Origin: a bacterium
GTDB taxonomy: Bacteria > Electryoneota > RPQS01
Assembly (NCBI GenBank): GCA_036504735.1
Contig: DASXUQ010000008.1
Coordinates: forward strand, 124,001 to 188,000
DNA: 64,000 bases
Direction of reading: 5' to 3'
In this document: piece by piece, positions 35,525 to 43,824 of the stretch
Layout of the letters: the number at the start of each line of letters is the position of its first letter
Numbering within the stretch: position 1 is the first letter of the stretch
Made by a program: the position numbers and the translations under genes
The notes under the pieces: generated by a model
Told to the model about the DNA's origin: nothing
The model's input: the letters and a program-made list of their open reading frames with translations, nothing else
The model's database searches: none

Positions 35525-35685
35525 AGAATCTCCTTTTCGAACCTATGCCATCGTTTTCACATTTAATCTTTACCATTCTGGCTGCATCATAATTATGTAT
35601 CGTCTGCTATGGAAAGCTCTTATGTACTGCTTGAACCTCATCTGATATAGAGAAGTTGCCGGTTTCGACCGCGCTGATGAACACA

Positions 35686-35715
35686 GAAAAGGTGCGCTTA
35701 GGAGCGCACCTTTTC
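35686..35715 (-). terminator. Rho-independent terminator
   Basis: A 12-bp stem (GAAAAGGTGCGC and its complement) with a TTAGGA loop lies 44 bases past the stop of the gene at 35759. The second arm on the minus strand ends in TTTT. Confidence 0.85.
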
Positions 35716-35758
35716 CGGTGATCGTCGCGAAGCTGCTGCCCCGCCAAATTCCGCACGG

Positions 35759-36802
35759 TTACTTCAGCAGATTCATTTTCAGAACACGCTGCTGGGCACC
35801 TGCGGTTACCCGCGCGAAATACATTCCATTCGCCCAGCGCGATCCATTGACGGCAAGCTGCTGACGCCCTGCCGTAAGCATGTGCTCTTCATGCGACACA
35901 AGCTGGCCGAGTTCGTCGAAAATATCCAGGGCCACAAGGCTGCTCTTATCCAGCGTTACCGGGATCAGCGTCACCGGATTGAAAGGATTCGGATAGTTCT
36001 GGCTCACCGAGAAGTTTTGCGCCACCGAACCTTGCGTCGGATCCGTGGCCAGCGGTACGCCCGCCATGGTCATGTACCCATGCGTGAAATTGGGATTGAT
36101 GCTGTTGGGCGGAGAGGTGAAAGCCATGACCGGATTGGCGTGCTGATCTACCCATGTGTAGTTCAGATACTGGTAGCTAATAACCGGAACGGTAAAACCG
36201 CCGATCGTGATCGTTACCGTCATGTAATGATGCGAGAAGCACCGGATGGACTGCCAGGTCCCATAGGGAGTGGTCACCGTTCCCCATGCATCCGCTGTGC
36301 ACACCGCGGAATCGGTGAACATGGCCAGGGTCGTGTCGGAGTAGTGCATTTGGAAACGCCGCAGGGAGACCCAACTGGCCGGATAGGTGAACGGCAGGGG
36401 CATAATCTGATCTGCCGTCATATAATTGGTAATTGAATCACCTAATCCCGATCCCAGCAGTGAATAGGAGGTGGCGGTGATGCTCTCGTAATCGTAACTG
36501 TCCGTGTCCGCGCTTACGACGTGCATTACACGTGTCGCATTCGGAAAATCAGAACCGTGCGGCGCGTCGGCCGGAGATAGGAAGGTGTAACGGTAAACAT
36601 CATTCCAGATGGCCGCGTCAAAGGTCCATGTCCGGTTTGCCCCGGACTGTCCGACACTGACCGTGGCGCTGGTGTCATTGCTGAGACCCATCGTGTAGCC
36701 GCCGCCGACCGGAGAAAAATCTGTGTTGTGAATCGTAATCTGGGCAACGGCCGCCGTGCTCAAAACCAGTGCCACGAACAAAACGGTAAGAAAATGCTTC
36801 AT
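35759..36802 (-). CDS. T9SS-sorted secreted protein with HNTDFS N-terminal domain
   Basis: A 347-residue exported protein from ATG 36802 (MKHFLTVLFVALVL; AGGAG upstream). The signal peptide ends AVAQ. A beta-rich domain (about 20-260) begins ITIHNTDFSPVGG and has no family I recognise. Residues about 268-347 are a T9SS type A module (VSQNYPNPFNPVTLIPVTL ... GMYFARV ... MNLLK). The gene is a tandem duplicate of 36882-37922 (80-base gap), with similar domain start and spacing. Likely surface-anchored; passenger function unknown. Confidence 0.8.
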   Translation of the reverse strand: MKHFLTVLFVALVLSTAAVAQITIHNTDFSPVGGGYTMGLSNDTSATVSVGQSGANRTWTFDAAIWNDVYRYTFLSPADAPHGSDFPNATRVMHVVSADTDSYDYESITATSYSLLGSGLGDSITNYMTADQIMPLPFTYPASWVSLRRFQMHYSDTTLAMFTDSAVCTADAWGTVTTPYGTWQSIRCFSHHYMTVTITIGGFTVPVISYQYLNYTWVDQHANPVMAFTSPPNSINPNFTHGYMTMAGVPLATDPTQGSVAQNFSVSQNYPNPFNPVTLIPVTLDKSSLVALDIFDELGQLVSHEEHMLTAGRQQLAVNGSRWANGMYFARVTAGAQQRVLKMNLLK

Positions 36803-36881
36803 CAAAACCAGTGCTCCTGTGTAATGGATAGGGCCGGAGGATGTCCTGCCGGCCCCTGATTCCAAAAATGCAAAAAGACAA

Positions 36882-37922
36882 TTACTTCAGCAAATTCATC
36901 TTCAACACCTGCTGCTCGGCTCCGGTGGATACGCGGGCAAAATACATTCCCGTTGCCCAGCGCGAACCATTTACCGCAAACGAGTGACTGCCGGCCGGAA
37001 GATTATGCTCTTCTCGCGAGACAAGCTGGCCCAATTGATCGAAAATTTCCAGCGTCACTTGGCTGTTCTTCGCAAGGGTCACCGGAATATCCGTCGTCGG
37101 ATTGAACGGATTGGGATAGTTCTGGCCGACGGCAAGCGACTGTGCAACGGGGCCGCGAACCGGCTCGGCAGCCAGAGGCGCACCCATCATGGCGATGGTG
37201 CCCGTCGTGAAATTCGGATCGGTGTCTTCCGCATTGGAGGTCAAAACCACCACCGAGTTTCCCGCCTGATTCAGCCACGCGTAGCTGATAAGTTGGAAAG
37301 CCTGCAGCGGGGTACCATTCAGAGAGACGGTCAGCCAATGACGCGTGAACACGCGCAACGCGGCTTGTGTTCCACCGTAGGGTGTAGTCACTGTGCCCCA
37401 GCCGTCCACCGTCCAGAGGGTCGAGTCTCGGGTGCCCATAATAAACCCCGGAACCAGCGCGCGCTCATAGTACATGACAGATGTCCAGTTTGCGCCGTAG
37501 GTAAGAGGCAGCGGTCCTACCAGCCACGCCGGTTGGAAAGTGACGATCGTGTCCGTGAAGGCTTCGCCAATTTGCAGAAACTGGGAACTCGTTATCTGGT
37601 GGTATATGTAGGATTCTTCGCCGCTGCCGTGAATAGGTTCAACGTGGTCCGCCCGTGTGGCGTTGGGGAATTGAGTGCCATGCGGCGTCGACGAAGGGGC
37701 AACAAATGTGTGGCGCTCCGTCGCATCCCAGTAGGTGCTGTTGAACGTCCAGGTCTGATTGACTCCCGCACTGCCAGAACTGAAGCTGGCCGTATCATCG
37801 GACACTCCCCAGGTGTAGGAATATCCGGCCGAAGAAAAATCCGTGTTGTGAATCGTGATCTGCGCGAACGCCGTGGCGCCAAACAATAACAGGGCTGCAA
37901 AAAGAGTAACAAACAATTTCAT
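36882..37922 (-). CDS. T9SS-sorted secreted protein, tandem paralog
   Basis: A 346-residue paralog of the preceding protein. The signal peptide ends AFAQ and the passenger domain begins ITIHNTDFSSAGYSYTWG. A T9SS module occupies about residues 268-346 (VGQNYPNPFNPTTDIPVTL ... GMYFARV ... MNLLK). The sorting modules of the two paralogs are much closer to each other than the passenger domains are. No catalytic motif is recognisable in the passenger. Confidence 0.8.
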   Translation of the reverse strand: MKLFVTLFAALLLFGATAFAQITIHNTDFSSAGYSYTWGVSDDTASFSSGSAGVNQTWTFNSTYWDATERHTFVAPSSTPHGTQFPNATRADHVEPIHGSGEESYIYHQITSSQFLQIGEAFTDTIVTFQPAWLVGPLPLTYGANWTSVMYYERALVPGFIMGTRDSTLWTVDGWGTVTTPYGGTQAALRVFTRHWLTVSLNGTPLQAFQLISYAWLNQAGNSVVVLTSNAEDTDPNFTTGTIAMMGAPLAAEPVRGPVAQSLAVGQNYPNPFNPTTDIPVTLAKNSQVTLEIFDQLGQLVSREEHNLPAGSHSFAVNGSRWATGMYFARVSTGAEQQVLKMNLLK

Positions 37923-37981
37923 GAGCTGTGATCTTCCTTAGTGTAATGTAAGCGGCGGCACGGCTCGTATCCGCCGTACCG

Positions 37982-38761
37982 CTATTTGAAAAGTTCGTTG
38001 AAAAACGTCTGCATCGCTTCCCATGACCGCCGGTCCGCCAGTGCGTTATAGGAATACCCGCCCGATTTGGGGCCGGTCGCCGCCGGATTGGTAAAGCCGT
38101 GTACCGCGTCGCCGTAGACGTTGATCTGGTAATCCACCTTCGCCTTGCGCATTTCGTCTTCGAAGGCGGTAATGTCTTCGGGCTTGACACTCTGATCGTC
38201 GGCCCCCGTACAGATCAAAACTTTGCCCTTGATGTTCTTGGCATCATCTGCTGTGGGAGTGGACAGATTGCCGTGGAATGTCACTACTCCTGCAAGATCC
38301 GCGCCGCTGCGGGCCAGCTCAAGGGCGGCCGTCCCGCCGAAGCAATAGCCGATCGCCGCGATCCGCCGCGTGTCCACTAAGGGATGATTTTTCAGAACTT
38401 CCAGCCCAGCTTGTGCCCGCTGCCGCATCAATGGCCGATTGGTGTAAAAAGCTCGGGCTCGGGTCTGGGCATCCTGCGGTGTCTTGGCCGTGACTCCTTT
38501 GCCGTACATATCCAGAGCAAAGGCCACATATCCTTGCCCCGCCAACTGTTCGGCGCGGTGCTTGGGATAGTCTACCAAGCCCCACCATTCATGACACACC
38601 AGCACCCCCGGACGCTTGCCCGCCACCGAGTCATCATACGCCAGATAGCCTTCGAGCACCGTGTCGCCATCCTTGTACTGCACCGTCTCGGTCTTGACTT
38701 TGGCCAAGCCAGTCCCCGCCGCCCCCGACAGTGCCACTAAAATCAGCAGCAGATTCCGCAT
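37982..38761 (-). CDS. Dienelactone-hydrolase-family protein, exported
   Basis: A 259-residue alpha/beta hydrolase. The start ATG 38761 gives a signal peptide (about 1-20, ends GLA); GAGG lies 8 bases upstream. Catalytic features of the dienelactone hydrolase family are visible: CHEWWGL near residue 60, the nucleophile elbow IGYCFGG (Cys in place of Ser, about residue 136), an Asp in TGADDQSVKPED, and a His in DAVHGFTNP. The substrate is unknown; family members open lactone rings or cleave esters. It is placed alone between the T9SS pair and a repeat-bearing gap before ppa. Confidence 0.85.
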   Translation of the reverse strand: MRNLLLILVALSGAAGTGLAKVKTETVQYKDGDTVLEGYLAYDDSVAGKRPGVLVCHEWWGLVDYPKHRAEQLAGQGYVAFALDMYGKGVTAKTPQDAQTRARAFYTNRPLMRQRAQAGLEVLKNHPLVDTRRIAAIGYCFGGTAALELARSGADLAGVVTFHGNLSTPTADDAKNIKGKVLICTGADDQSVKPEDITAFEDEMRKAKVDYQINVYGDAVHGFTNPAATGPKSGGYSYNALADRRSWEAMQTFFNELFK

Positions 38762-38841
38762 GATAAACCTCATAAATATGAAAATAGGACATAGGGAATT
38801 TGAATTAGAAAAGCGAATCCCTTGGTCCCCGTTGATGCGGG

Positions 38842-38912
38842 CAAGGGGCTTTCAGCCCCTTGTCTCTGACCTTCCCCCTTTGAAAAAGGGGGAATATGAA
38901 GGGGGTTCTGCT
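38842..38912. repeat. G/C hairpin plus C5/G5 palindromic repeat, copy 6
   Basis: First a 9-bp hairpin (CAAGGGGCT/AGCCCCTTG, 38842-38862), then a C5/G5 copy (TTCCCCCTT/AAGGGGGAA, 38872-38894) followed by TATGAAGGGGGTT. The stop of ppa lies 13 bases to the right, so these hairpins may end its transcript. Confidence 0.7.
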
Positions 38913-38924
38913 TTCAGACGTTAT

Positions 38925-39437
38925 TTACTTCGCTGCGGTGATGCAGTCGGAAATAATTTTCTCCGCCACCCACCGGTCCTGCCATCCCATCGTACGCACG
39001 GATTTCCCTTCGAGTTCCTTGTAGATCCGGAAAAAATGATCCATTGCGCGCAGGAAATGTGGAGGAATATGCGACAGACTCTGGTAAGTTTCGTAGCTTG
39101 GATCGGTGGTGGGCACGGCGAGAATCTTCTCATCCACGCCCTTCTCATCTTCCATCACCAGTACGCCGAGGGGGCGGCAGGAAATCAGACAGCCGGGAAA
39201 GCTCGGCTCTTCCATCAGCACTAAAATATCCAGCGGATCGCCGTCCGCTGCCAGAGTGCTGGGGATAAACCCGTAGTCTCCCGGATAGTGCATCGGCGAA
39301 AACAGCGGGCGGTCCAGCCGCATTACGCCCAGGTCATGGTCCAGTTCATACTTGTTGCTGCTGTTCTTGGGAATCTCGACCACGGCCCAGACATCCACGG
39401 GCGGGTTCTTCCCCGGAGGCAAATGCAAATAGTCCAT
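38925..39437 (-). CDS. ppa: Inorganic pyrophosphatase (family I)
   Basis: A 170-residue soluble family I enzyme hydrolysing pyrophosphate to phosphate, which pulls biosynthetic reactions forward. Motifs are VVEIPKNSSNKYELD (Glu, Lys), HYPGDYGFIP (Tyr) and the signature ADGDPLDILVL (metal-binding Asp residues). ATG 39437 lies 1 base after the stop of the upstream small gene (TGATATG), implying translational coupling. The length is normal. Confidence 0.93.
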   Translation of the reverse strand: MDYLHLPPGKNPPVDVWAVVEIPKNSSNKYELDHDLGVMRLDRPLFSPMHYPGDYGFIPSTLAADGDPLDILVLMEEPSFPGCLISCRPLGVLVMEDEKGVDEKILAVPTTDPSYETYQSLSHIPPHFLRAMDHFFRIYKELEGKSVRTMGWQDRWVAEKIISDCITAAK

Positions 39438-39438
39438 A

Positions 39439-39732
39439 TCAGAGCATCTCCGCCATATCCAGCAGAATGCGGTCCACTTCCATATTGCCCACCAGCGGAT
39501 AGGCATTTGGCGCCAATCCCGCGCGGCGCAGCAGCAAGGTAATCTCCGCGAGCTGGTCCGCGTCGTCCAGATCCACAATGAAAACCATGCCTACGCGGTC
39601 GGCGTAAAAATAGTGCACGTCGCAGCGGTAACGCTTGGCAATCAGCTTCGCCACCTGGCTGCGCAGCGGCATTTCGCGCTCGATGTCGATGGTCTCTTCC
39701 ACCGGACGCTTGGAATCAATCAGATACTTCAT
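39439..39732 (-). CDS. Small conserved-looking protein coupled to ppa
   Basis: A 97-residue acidic cytoplasmic protein, MKYLIDSKRPVEETIDIERE at the start. No membrane segment, signal or known motif is seen. The pattern MVFIVDLDDADQLAEITLLLRRAG suggests an alpha/beta ferredoxin-like fold. It is transcribed just ahead of ppa with a TGATATG junction, so the two are probably made together. I do not recognise the family; the pairing may be a clue that it regulates or assists the pyrophosphatase. Confidence 0.7.
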   Translation of the reverse strand: MKYLIDSKRPVEETIDIEREMPLRSQVAKLIAKRYRCDVHYFYADRVGMVFIVDLDDADQLAEITLLLRRAGLAPNAYPLVGNMEVDRILLDMAEML

Positions 39733-39813
39733 AGTTCAGTCTTGGTAAAGTTGGCCAATCGGATTCTTTATTTTGGCTTTTTAGTTTTTTGGCTTTTCGG
39801 ATTTTGATCGCGC

Positions 39814-39882
39814 TCACTGCCCGCAGCACCCCAGCCAGCACAGCATCACGCCAAGGAACGTAAGGGAGGGGAGAGTCATCAT
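39814..39882 (-). CDS. Possible 22-residue hydrophobic peptide
   Basis: Immediately after the Fic gene stop, ATG 39882 opens MMTLPSLTFLGVMLCWLGCC then Gly-Gln and a stop. A GAGGGAGA stretch lies 7 bases upstream. It is very short and could be chance, but it has a plausible ribosome site and a single hydrophobic segment. Confidence 0.2.
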   Translation of the reverse strand: MMTLPSLTFLGVMLCWLGCCGQ

Positions 39883-39895
39883 CCCATCGTCTCCC

Positions 39896-41110
39896 TCAAG
39901 GCATGTCCGCAGTGAAAGCATCCATCAGTTCTTGGGCTACGAAGATCTGTCCGCGCTTCTGTTCCGGATGGAGGGGAACCAGTACCCTCTTCTCCTCAAG
40001 CTGCATAATGGCGTGCTTGGCAGAGGTGTATCCGGCGTTGAGCAGTTCGGCTGCGCGGGAAACCGTAATGTACGGATTGTGGAGTAAGTGATCGAGCAGC
40101 CGCAGCGAGGGAGCGGACAAACCCAGCTTGCGGTAGCGATCATATAGCGCAAGCACGGTTTCCGAACGCCGGATAGCATCCGCTGCTTGATCGGCGACAC
40201 CGTCCAGGAAGAACAAAAGCCACGGCTCCCATTTACCTGTCTGGGTGACGCCGAACAATTGGTCGTAATAGTCGTTCCGGTGCTTTTCGAAATAAGCGCT
40301 CAAATAAAGCAGAGGATTGCTCAGACATTTCCGTTCCAATGCAAGAACGATAACCAGTAATCTTCCCACCCGGCCATTGCCATCCAGAAAAGGATGGACG
40401 GTTTCAAACTGGTAGTGAAGGAGTGCGCTTTCGATCAGTGGGGGTATCTGCTCCTGCTCAGGTCTATGGAGAAACTTCTCCATATCATCCAGTGCAACGG
40501 TCATTTCTGGCACGGGGGGCGGAACGAATCGGGCATCAGACGGTGTCCTGCCACCGATCCAGTTCTGCGACGTCCGAAACTCCCCCGGCGTCATGTTCTG
40601 ACCCCGGACGCCTTGCATAAGTATACCGTGAAGTTCTCGAATGAAGCGGAGGCTCAGAGGCAAGGTTTGGCGACGTGCCACCGCATAATCCAACGCCTTA
40701 ACGTAGTTCTGGACTTCCTGAATGTCTTCCGGTCGCGGACTGCTTTTGGCGTCTATCTCAAACAGATAAAGATCCGGCTGCGTGGATTGCGTTCCCTCTA
40801 TCCGGGAACTCAAAACGGCTTCGCGCCGCACGTACGCACCCGAAAGGAGATACGGATTGGGGAGAAGACGACACAATCCTTCGAGATTCCCCACTTTCTG
40901 CACCGCAGCATTCAGTGCCCACACGATGTCATTGGTGTATTCCACTCGGCGGGGCATTGGCGGAGGGACAAAAGCCCAATACCCTGTGGGATGACGCACC
41001 AAGTGCGAACGCCTGTTTTCTGAAAGATCGTGCGGATTCAACTCGCCTGCCCTCCGCCAGTATGGAATTTGGTTTGAATCGCGGCTCTTTGATGCGCTTA
41101 TTCTCGCCAA
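39896..41110 (-). CDS. Fic-domain protein with N-terminal inhibitory motif
   Basis: A 404-residue cytoplasmic protein of the Fic (AMPylation) family. The N-terminal region has YWAFVPPPMPRRVEY and the inhibitory helix motif in LSSRIEGTQST (Ser-x-x-x-Glu-Gly, class II position). The Fic core HPFLDGNGRVGRLL carries all expected catalytic residues, so activity with autoinhibition is likely. The last 80 residues look like a winged helix (LRLLDHLLHNPYITVSRAAELL). The reading frame has only TTG 41110 as a start near the expected position, and no ribosome site; the first in-frame Met is internal (MPRR). The target protein is unknown. It is not paired with an antitoxin. Confidence 0.85.
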   Translation of the reverse strand: MARISASKSRDSNQIPYWRRAGELNPHDLSENRRSHLVRHPTGYWAFVPPPMPRRVEYTNDIVWALNAAVQKVGNLEGLCRLLPNPYLLSGAYVRREAVLSSRIEGTQSTQPDLYLFEIDAKSSPRPEDIQEVQNYVKALDYAVARRQTLPLSLRFIRELHGILMQGVRGQNMTPGEFRTSQNWIGGRTPSDARFVPPPVPEMTVALDDMEKFLHRPEQEQIPPLIESALLHYQFETVHPFLDGNGRVGRLLVIVLALERKCLSNPLLYLSAYFEKHRNDYYDQLFGVTQTGKWEPWLLFFLDGVADQAADAIRRSETVLALYDRYRKLGLSAPSLRLLDHLLHNPYITVSRAAELLNAGYTSAKHAIMQLEEKRVLVPLHPEQKRGQIFVAQELMDAFTADMP

Positions 41111-41254
41111 CTAAAATAAGAAAATTCTTTATTACAAAAAAGAGGCAAATTCAAAAATAAGCACTTCATATTACCTTTGTCTGCATCAAAATTTTCAGAT
41201 GTGTGAGTGGCTTGTAGGGTAACAATATGTGATAGATATGCTTACATTTGACAG

Positions 41255-42337
41255 TCACGTTTTCGTCTCCACCAGCCTCTCCAACCTGTAACTCTCCTTG
41301 TTCATCAAAAAGCTCTTCATCGCCGCTTGGCCGCGCAGCATCCCACCGCGCATCCGTGCAGGATCGAAACTGCGGGAGTTCTCCGGCATCGCCAGCACAT
41401 CTTCGCGGGTCGGGCTGATCACATAAATGGCCACTTTCCCATATTTTTCATGCAAGGCGGCAAATTCCTTGATCAGTACCGGATCGCTGCAACTCATTAC
41501 CCGCGCCGTCAGATCGGCCAGCCGATTGTAGAAGAGCGCGTTGGAGAAATCCTCCTCATCGGTGTGGTCCAGCATAATGTCCAAGGTGCGCGAGGTCACC
41601 ACGGGCAGGGTCGCATACCGCTTGCCCGTCTGGCGGTGATCGGGAAACGGACTACAACGATAAACGTGCAACTCTTGTGGCCGGCCGGGCTCTGCGGCGC
41701 GCAGCTCCCGGAAACGGTTGAACACTCCTTTGAGCGGGGTAATATCCATCACACCGCCATCGACCAAGGCCGCCACAGGCGGAAAGGCAATGGGAATAGC
41801 GGTCGAGGCGACAATAGTCTCTGCCCAATTGGCATTGTTCCCGAGGGAGATTTCTTCAAATACTCCGGTTTCAAGGTGTACCACTCCCACGCAGACCGAT
41901 GGATGCCACTTCTTCCCCGCCAGCTCCCGCTTTACCAGTTCCATCAGAGGCCGTGTGTCGTAGACAGATGGCTTCTTTTCAAGCAGTGCTATAATCGCCT
42001 GCTTGGCTTCCCGTGGGATAGGCATCAGGGAAATGGGACCCTTCAGCAGCCAGGAGGATAGCTTGGAGGCGGACCACGGTGTGTAAATCGCCTCGTTGCC
42101 CGAAAGGCTGCTGAAAATCTGGCCCAGGCGGCGAGCATTCTCCCGCTGGACGTCAAGCGGCGGAATGGTGCCATTATCGGACGCCATCAGCCGCGACAAA
42201 ATGAGCGCTGAAACCGAGACTCCAAAGCCGCCATCGTATGCGGGCTGATTCTGCTCAAAGTATTCAAGCAAGGCCCCTACAGGAAAGCAGCCCCAGGAAC
42301 CGCCGCCCTGTCCGGCTAAAAGCAGGTGTGGTTTCAT
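41255..42337 (-). CDS. Patatin-like phospholipase
   Basis: A 360-residue cytoplasmic lipid-acyl-hydrolase-like protein from ATG 42337 (MKPHLLLAGQGG). The oxyanion loop is GQGGGSWGCF and the nucleophile elbow reads GVSVSAL (Ser41) in place of the common GxSxG, with Ser for the last Gly. The catalytic Asp is in ALVDGGVMDITPL. Glycine-to-serine at the elbow may affect activity. No signal peptide is visible. It is divergent from the permease gene at 42513, and the two share the gap 42338-42512. Confidence 0.8.
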   Translation of the reverse strand: MKPHLLLAGQGGGSWGCFPVGALLEYFEQNQPAYDGGFGVSVSALILSRLMASDNGTIPPLDVQRENARRLGQIFSSLSGNEAIYTPWSASKLSSWLLKGPISLMPIPREAKQAIIALLEKKPSVYDTRPLMELVKRELAGKKWHPSVCVGVVHLETGVFEEISLGNNANWAETIVASTAIPIAFPPVAALVDGGVMDITPLKGVFNRFRELRAAEPGRPQELHVYRCSPFPDHRQTGKRYATLPVVTSRTLDIMLDHTDEEDFSNALFYNRLADLTARVMSCSDPVLIKEFAALHEKYGKVAIYVISPTREDVLAMPENSRSFDPARMRGGMLRGQAAMKSFLMNKESYRLERLVETKT

Positions 42338-42444
42338 CTTGCAGAAATTTGCGGTTGTGAATTGGGAATGACCCATGTTACCGCATATTTTTCACATAAT
42401 CAATAATTCAGGCGAACAAAGACAAAGCGGCCACTAAGCGCAGC

Positions 42445-42473
42445 TTGAAAATCGGATACGGAATGCGTATCTT
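42445..42473 (+). promoter_or_regulatory. Sigma-70-like promoter with inverted-repeat operator
   Basis: TTGAAA (42445-42450), a 17-base spacer and TATCTT (42468-42473) precede the permease gene. An inverted repeat GATACG-5-CGTATC (42455-42471) overlaps the spacer and the -10 box, a good position for a metal-sensing repressor. The gene lies 40 bases downstream. Confidence 0.55.
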
Positions 42474-42512
42474 AAGTGATTACAGGATGAATGATAAGGA
42501 AGGTCCGGCGGG

Positions 42513-43787
42513 ATGATGGATTTGATCTGGCGGTTCTTATCGGAAATGCTCACACTTCTCGGTGAGATGGCTCCTTACTTGACGCTCGGATTCATCTTTG
42601 CCGGGCTGCTGCACGTTTTCGTGCCCAAAAATGCGGTTGCGCGGCACCTTGGGGGAGAAACCGCCGGTTCGGCCGTGCGCGGTGCGCTCATGGGCATTCC
42701 TCTCCCGTTGTGTTCGTGCGGTACCGTCCCCACGGCTATGGGCTTGCGCAAGCGCGGAGCCAGCCGTGCATCGGTGGTGTCGTTCCTGATTTCTACTCCA
42801 CAGACGGGACTTGATGCCATTCTCGCAACCTACGGCTTTTTCGGATGGCTGTTTGCCATCTTCCGGCCCGTGGCAGCCTTCATCAGCGGAGTGCTCGGCG
42901 GCATTGCGACCCGGCTCTTCACTCGCGGATCGGCAGCCGAAGATGATCATTGGATGACCTACCATGTACGGGCCGAAGATGCTTTGGAAGAGAACGGCGG
43001 CCGTTCCATCGGGCAGAGGTTGGCAGGCGGAATGAACTTCGCCTTCCGGGAACTGCTGGGCGACATCGCTCTGTGGCTGGTGGTCGGTCTCGCCGTCGCG
43101 GCGGCCATGGCCTTAATCGTGCCGGACGATTTCTTCGCGCGCAAGGTTCAGGGTGAACTGCCGCAGATGCTGATGATGATCGCCCTGAGCGTTCCGCTCT
43201 ATGTCTGTTCCACGGGCAGCATTCCCATTGCCGCCGTGCTTATTGCCAAGGGAATTTCGCCGGGAGCAGCCTTCGTGTTTCTGATGTGCGGTCCGGCTTC
43301 CAATGCGGGCACGCTCGTGATCATTGGCCGCGTGATGGGTGGCCGGGTGCTGTCGCTGTACCTCGGCTCCATTACGATCACGGCTGTCGCTATGGGGTTT
43401 ATCCTGAATGGAGTGATTGCGCAGACGGGCTGGGCCGTAGCCGCGCCGATGACGCATGATCATTCCATGCTCCCTGCTTGGCTCACCTATGGCACATCGC
43501 TGCTTTTGGCGGCACTTATGGTCTGGCATTTTGTGGAGTGGTTTCGGATAAAATTCAGCGGAAGAAACATTATGACGTCCAACGGCAAAGGCTTCGATCT
43601 GACTGTGGAAGGCATGAACTGTTCGCACTGTGTCCGCACCGTCACCGAGACACTGAAGAGCGTCCCCGGCGTGAATGTGGTGAACGTCACTCTCGAAAAC
43701 GGCCTCGCCCACGTTGAAGGCGAGAACCTCGACCGCGCCACTCTTGCCAACGCCGTTACCGGAGTCGGTTACAAAGTCAAAAGTTAA
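42513..43787 (+). CDS. Cu/Zn-efflux-type permease (SO_0444 family) with C-terminal HMA domain
   Basis: A 424-residue inner-membrane protein. About eight hydrophobic segments with two conserved Cys motifs (PLPLCSCGTVP in the first half; PLYVCSTGSIPIA in the second) define the permease family known as SO_0444 Cu/Zn efflux, related to ArsP. Residues about 360-424 are a heavy-metal-associated domain (TVEGMNCSHCVRTV, CxxC). The fused HMA would deliver or sense the metal. The actual metal (copper, zinc or methyl-arsenic) cannot be told. The promoter at 42445 carries an inverted repeat, fitting metal-dependent control. AAGGAAGG precedes the ATG (42513 or the next ATG at 42516). Confidence 0.85.
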   Translation: MMDLIWRFLSEMLTLLGEMAPYLTLGFIFAGLLHVFVPKNAVARHLGGETAGSAVRGALMGIPLPLCSCGTVPTAMGLRKRGASRASVVSFLISTPQTGLDAILATYGFFGWLFAIFRPVAAFISGVLGGIATRLFTRGSAAEDDHWMTYHVRAEDALEENGGRSIGQRLAGGMNFAFRELLGDIALWLVVGLAVAAAMALIVPDDFFARKVQGELPQMLMMIALSVPLYVCSTGSIPIAAVLIAKGISPGAAFVFLMCGPASNAGTLVIIGRVMGGRVLSLYLGSITITAVAMGFILNGVIAQTGWAVAAPMTHDHSMLPAWLTYGTSLLLAALMVWHFVEWFRIKFSGRNIMTSNGKGFDLTVEGMNCSHCVRTVTETLKSVPGVNVVNVTLENGLAHVEGENLDRATLANAVTGVGYKVKS

Positions 43788-43824
43788 GAAGCACCTTCCC
43801 GACGGAATAACACCGGAGCCGCCG

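Noticed and set aside
37945-37981. GCGGCGG/CCGCCG hairpin next to the dienelactone hydrolase stop
   Set aside because: Stem is imperfect and no T tract follows, so I did not list it as a terminator.
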